NCBI GenBank assembly: GCA_001751085.1
Contig: MAXP01000172.1
Location: 1-7,537 of the forward strand
Length of the DNA: 7,537 nt
Source: Desulfobacterales bacterium C00003060
GTDB taxonomy: Bacteria > Desulfobacterota > Desulfobacteria > Desulfobacterales > C00003060
Reading direction: 5' to 3'
Shown here one piece after another: positions 5,635-7,537 of this stretch. Position numbers and translations under genes: made by a program. The stretch's first letter is position 1. Every line of letters begins with the position of its first letter. The notes under the pieces were generated by a model, which was given only the letters and a program-made list of their open reading frames with translations, did no database searches and was not told where the DNA came from.

Positions 5635-6999
5635 TTAGAAGTACTCCAGCTTGACCATGAGGGCCTTTTCAACCTTTGGGATCCCTTGGCGGGTAGAGAA
5701 GATGATGATATGGTCCTGTGGCCGGATGACACTATCGCCCGTCGGGATAATAACCTCATCCCCACGTATGATAGCAACTACCAGGGCGCCCTTGGGAAAA
5801 GGGACTTCTCGGATGGGTTTCCCCACTATGTCAGACGATTCCAGTGCAACAGCCTCAAGGACTTCTGCCTCTTCCCCCTTGAGCGCCATGGCAGACAGAA
5901 CCTTGCCCCGGCGAACATACTGCAATATCGAGTTGATTGCCGCAAGCCGCGGGCTAACGATATGTTCAAGGCCAATGGCAGTAACGAGAGGAAAATAGCT
6001 GAACTTACTAATCCGGGTTACTGTCTTGTGTGCTCCCATCCTTGTGGCAAGAAGTGAGGTGAGGATATTCGTTTCTTCATTTCCCGTCAGGGTTACTACC
6101 ACGTCCATGTCCTGGATATTCTCTTCCTGAAGGAGCTGCTGGTCGGAGCCGTCACCCTGCAGGACGACGACCCTGTCAAGCTGTTTTGCCAGTTTGTTGC
6201 AGCGATATGGATCTTTTTCAATCAGTTTGGCATGTATGGAGTAGCCTTCGAGGGCTTGGGCCAACTTGAGGCCGAGGTTGCCGCCTCCGATAAGGAGTAT
6301 GCGGTCGAAAGGTTCAGCACGCTTTCCGAAGATCTTCAAGGTTTTTTTCAGTTGCTGCTCCTCTGAAACGAGGTAGACCAGGTCCCCCTGCAGGAGTTTG
6401 TCTTTTCCAGAGGGGACAATAAGTTCTTCGTTCCTGCTAATGGCTGCTACAAGTATTTTCTTGTTGCCGGTCTTGTCTTTCAGATCGACCAGCTTTGTCC
6501 CGGCGACAGGGGTTTCTGCGTCCAGACGCACCCCAATGACCTTGATGCGGCCGTCTGCAAACTCCCCCACATCAACAGCGCCTGGAACCTGAAGAAGCCG
6601 CTCAATTGTTTTGACTGCCTCTGCCTCCGGGTTTATTACGACATCAATGCCATAGGGATCCTGGCTTAATGCGTGCTGATACAGGAGATATTCTTCGCTT
6701 CTGATACGGGCCAGCTTGATGGTTGTTGGTGAAAGAATATTGGCAAAGAGGGAGGCCACCAAGTTGGTCTCGTCGCTGTTGGTGACGGCCAGCACGATAT
6801 CGGCCCCTTTTATGCCCGCTTGTTCAAGGATAGCCGGGCTGCTTCCACAGCCCTGGATGCTTTGCACATCAAGGTTGTCAGAGACACGGCGCAAGGCGTC
6901 CACATTCTTTTCGATAATGATTACATCCTTATTTTCCATGGACAGGCGGCTGGCAATGTGGAAGCCTACCTCACCTGCGCCGATTATGATAATTTTCAA
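5635..6999 (-). CDS. trkA: Trk potassium uptake system, NAD-binding regulatory subunit TrkA
   Basis: TrkA is the peripheral cytoplasmic gating ring of TrkH; nucleotide binding controls channel opening. The 454-residue product has two tandem RCK units, as in Escherichia coli TrkA (458). The first Rossmann domain has IIGAGEVG (5-12) and the ribose-binding acid in VIIIEKN (26-32). The second has LIGGGNLG (236-243) and AKLIEKD (257-263). Each is followed by an RCK_C domain (about 141-225 and 375-452; the latter includes GKPIREVPFPKGALVVAI). The start codon is TTG, with AGGAG 8 bases upstream. Translation from it begins MKIIIIGAGEVG, exactly where this family starts, so I accept it. The preceding gap contains a candidate promoter and an inverted repeat. 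Confidence 0.96.
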   Translation of the reverse strand: MKIIIIGAGEVGFHIASRLSMENKDVIIIEKNVDALRRVSDNLDVQSIQGCGSSPAILEQAGIKGADIVLAVTNSDETNLVASLFANILSPTTIKLARIRSEEYLLYQHALSQDPYGIDVVINPEAEAVKTIERLLQVPGAVDVGEFADGRIKVIGVRLDAETPVAGTKLVDLKDKTGNKKILVAAISRNEELIVPSGKDKLLQGDLVYLVSEEQQLKKTLKIFGKRAEPFDRILLIGGGNLGLKLAQALEGYSIHAKLIEKDPYRCNKLAKQLDRVVVLQGDGSDQQLLQEENIQDMDVVVTLTGNEETNILTSLLATRMGAHKTVTRISKFSYFPLVTAIGLEHIVSPRLAAINSILQYVRRGKVLSAMALKGEEAEVLEAVALESSDIVGKPIREVPFPKGALVVAIIRGDEVIIPTGDSVIRPQDHIIIFSTRQGIPKVEKALMVKLEYF

Positions 7000-7007
7000 C
7001 GATATCG

Positions 7008-7012
7008 CTCCT
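7008..7012 (-). promoter_or_regulatory. Ribosome binding site for the TTG start of trkA
   Basis: AGGAG on the minus strand is followed by CGATATCG (8 bases) and TTG at 6999. The Rossmann strand begins immediately after the start, so no alternative downstream start would keep the NAD site. Confidence 0.7.
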
Positions 7013-7037
7013 GCAAAGCCCGATATTATCCATTTGT

Positions 7038-7066
7038 CAGATACTACACCACCTACACACTGTCAA
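7038..7066 (-). promoter_or_regulatory. Candidate promoter of trkAH
   Basis: The minus strand has a perfect -35 TTGACA (7066-7061), a 17-base spacer, then TATCTG (7043-7038), which matches the -10 consensus only in its TAT. The spacing is ideal but the -10 is weak, as might be expected for an activated promoter. It lies about 40 bases before the trkA start. Confidence 0.4.
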
Positions 7067-7096
7067 CTTGCCTGCCGATTGGTTCAAATCAAAGTG

Positions 7097-7130
7097 GTCA
7101 GACAGTTTTCGTGTCTTTTCGGTGTCCGAC
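7097..7130 (-). repeat. Inverted repeat between the basic wHTH gene and trkA
   Basis: On the minus strand GTCGGACA (7130-7123) can pair with TGTCTGAC (7104-7097), 8 bp with one G-U, around an 18-base loop. The loop is part of a near-direct repeat (GACACCGAAAA, then GACACGAAAA). No uridine run follows, so a terminator is not supported. It lies about 30 bases upstream of the candidate trkA -35 box and could be an operator. Confidence 0.35.
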
Positions 7131-7176
7131 TGAACGTGGCGCTTGTACGTGAGTGGTATAAGAAGGACTGTGTGCT

Positions 7177-7521
7177 CTATGATGACACATAAACACCTCT
7201 TTTGTGGTTCTTAATCGTGCCTTGTCTCTTGGCCTTGTAGATACAGTTACGTATCTGTTTTTCATCCAACCCTGTCTTTTCTCTAATCTGGGCGACGGCA
7301 ACGCCTTTTCTGCTTCTCCTGACAATTCCCACAACCGTGTCAAATGCAGATTGGGATCTTGTCTTGATTGGGACTTTTTTCGACGTTGTTTTTCTCTTGG
7401 GCTTTCCGATTACAGATTTTGGTGAAGGCCTCTTAGGTGCTGACTTCGATGATTTCTTACCACTTGATGTTTTACTTGCGGCGTTCGTCCTTTTTCTGCC
7501 AATGACTGTAGAGTCCTCCAT
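7177..7521 (-). CDS. Small basic protein with C-terminal winged-helix-like domain; start uncertain, possibly partial
   Basis: I do not recognise a named gene. From the ATG at 7521 the product is 114 residues. Residues 1-55 are low-complexity and very basic (18 Lys/Arg against 2 acidic residues; for example GKKSSKSAPKRPSPK), resembling histone-H1-like or other disordered DNA-binding tails. Residues 58-114 look like a compact winged helix: helix SAFDTVVGIVRRS, helix AQIREKTG, recognition-like helix DEKQIRNCIYKAKRQG, and wing KNHKRGVYVSS. A role in nucleic-acid binding is inferred. The ATG lacks a good Shine-Dalgarno sequence, and the frame remains open upstream to the window end (VFGIE precedes the Met), so the true start may lie outside. 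By eye the base composition is more AT-rich than trkA. Confidence 0.65.
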   Translation of the reverse strand: MEDSTVIGRKRTNAASKTSSGKKSSKSAPKRPSPKSVIGKPKRKTTSKKVPIKTRSQSAFDTVVGIVRRSRKGVAVAQIREKTGLDEKQIRNCIYKAKRQGTIKNHKRGVYVSS

Positions 7522-7537
7522 CTCAATGCCGAATACA

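Noticed and set aside
5434..6057. A 207-residue open frame on the plus strand across the trkH/trkA junction
   Set aside because: It is antisense to two confidently identified genes, shows no recognisable motif and crosses their boundary; it is a shadow frame.

Overview
The window looks like a core chromosomal segment of a Desulfobacterota (deltaproteobacterial) type genome. This rests on gene order and protein flavour only: rpsF-rpsR-DUF2232-rplI-dnaB in one operon, a C+ (four-ligand) S18, an S6 with a long acidic tail, and a downstream B12-type radical SAM gene. Every gene I can support lies on the minus strand, so the window reads biologically from 7537 down to 1. Eight protein genes are supported, two of them touching a window edge. 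No rRNA, tRNA, CRISPR array, insertion sequence or phage gene was seen, and no gap between genes exceeds 180 bases.

Layout in transcription order. (1) At 7521-7177 is a small, very basic protein with a winged-helix-like C-terminus; its frame is open to the window edge. (2) A 177-base gap holds an inverted repeat and a candidate promoter. (3) trkA (6999-5635) and trkH (5634-4186) abut with zero spacing and encode the NAD-binding regulatory subunit and the channel subunit of a Trk-type potassium uptake system. (4) A 132-base gap carries a promoter with a perfect TTGACA and a short leader that can fold so that the rpsF Shine-Dalgarno sequence is paired. (5) The rpsF (S6), rpsR (S18), yybS-like DUF2232 membrane protein, rplI (L9) and dnaB (replicative helicase) genes follow, tightly packed: rpsF/rpsR overlap by 29 bases, DUF2232/rplI are 1 base apart and rplI/dnaB overlap as ATGA. 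Only rpsR/DUF2232 has a real gap (122 bases), and it contains a 9-bp perfect inverted repeat. (6) After 55 bases comes the 5' end of a gene for a B12-binding-domain radical SAM protein, running off the window at base 1. It has a TTG start.

Functionally the window joins potassium homeostasis (TrkAH) to a ribosome/replication operon. The S6 and S18 proteins are partners in the 30S platform, L9 is a 50S protein and DnaB unwinds the replication fork. Three genes (trkA, DUF2232 and the radical SAM gene) appear to start with TTG, each behind a good Shine-Dalgarno sequence. This matters because an ATG-only reading drops the radical SAM gene and mis-starts DUF2232.

No new defence or mobile system is visible. 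The most interesting items are the rpsF leader fold, the intercistronic inverted repeat before DUF2232, and the basic winged-helix protein at the right edge.
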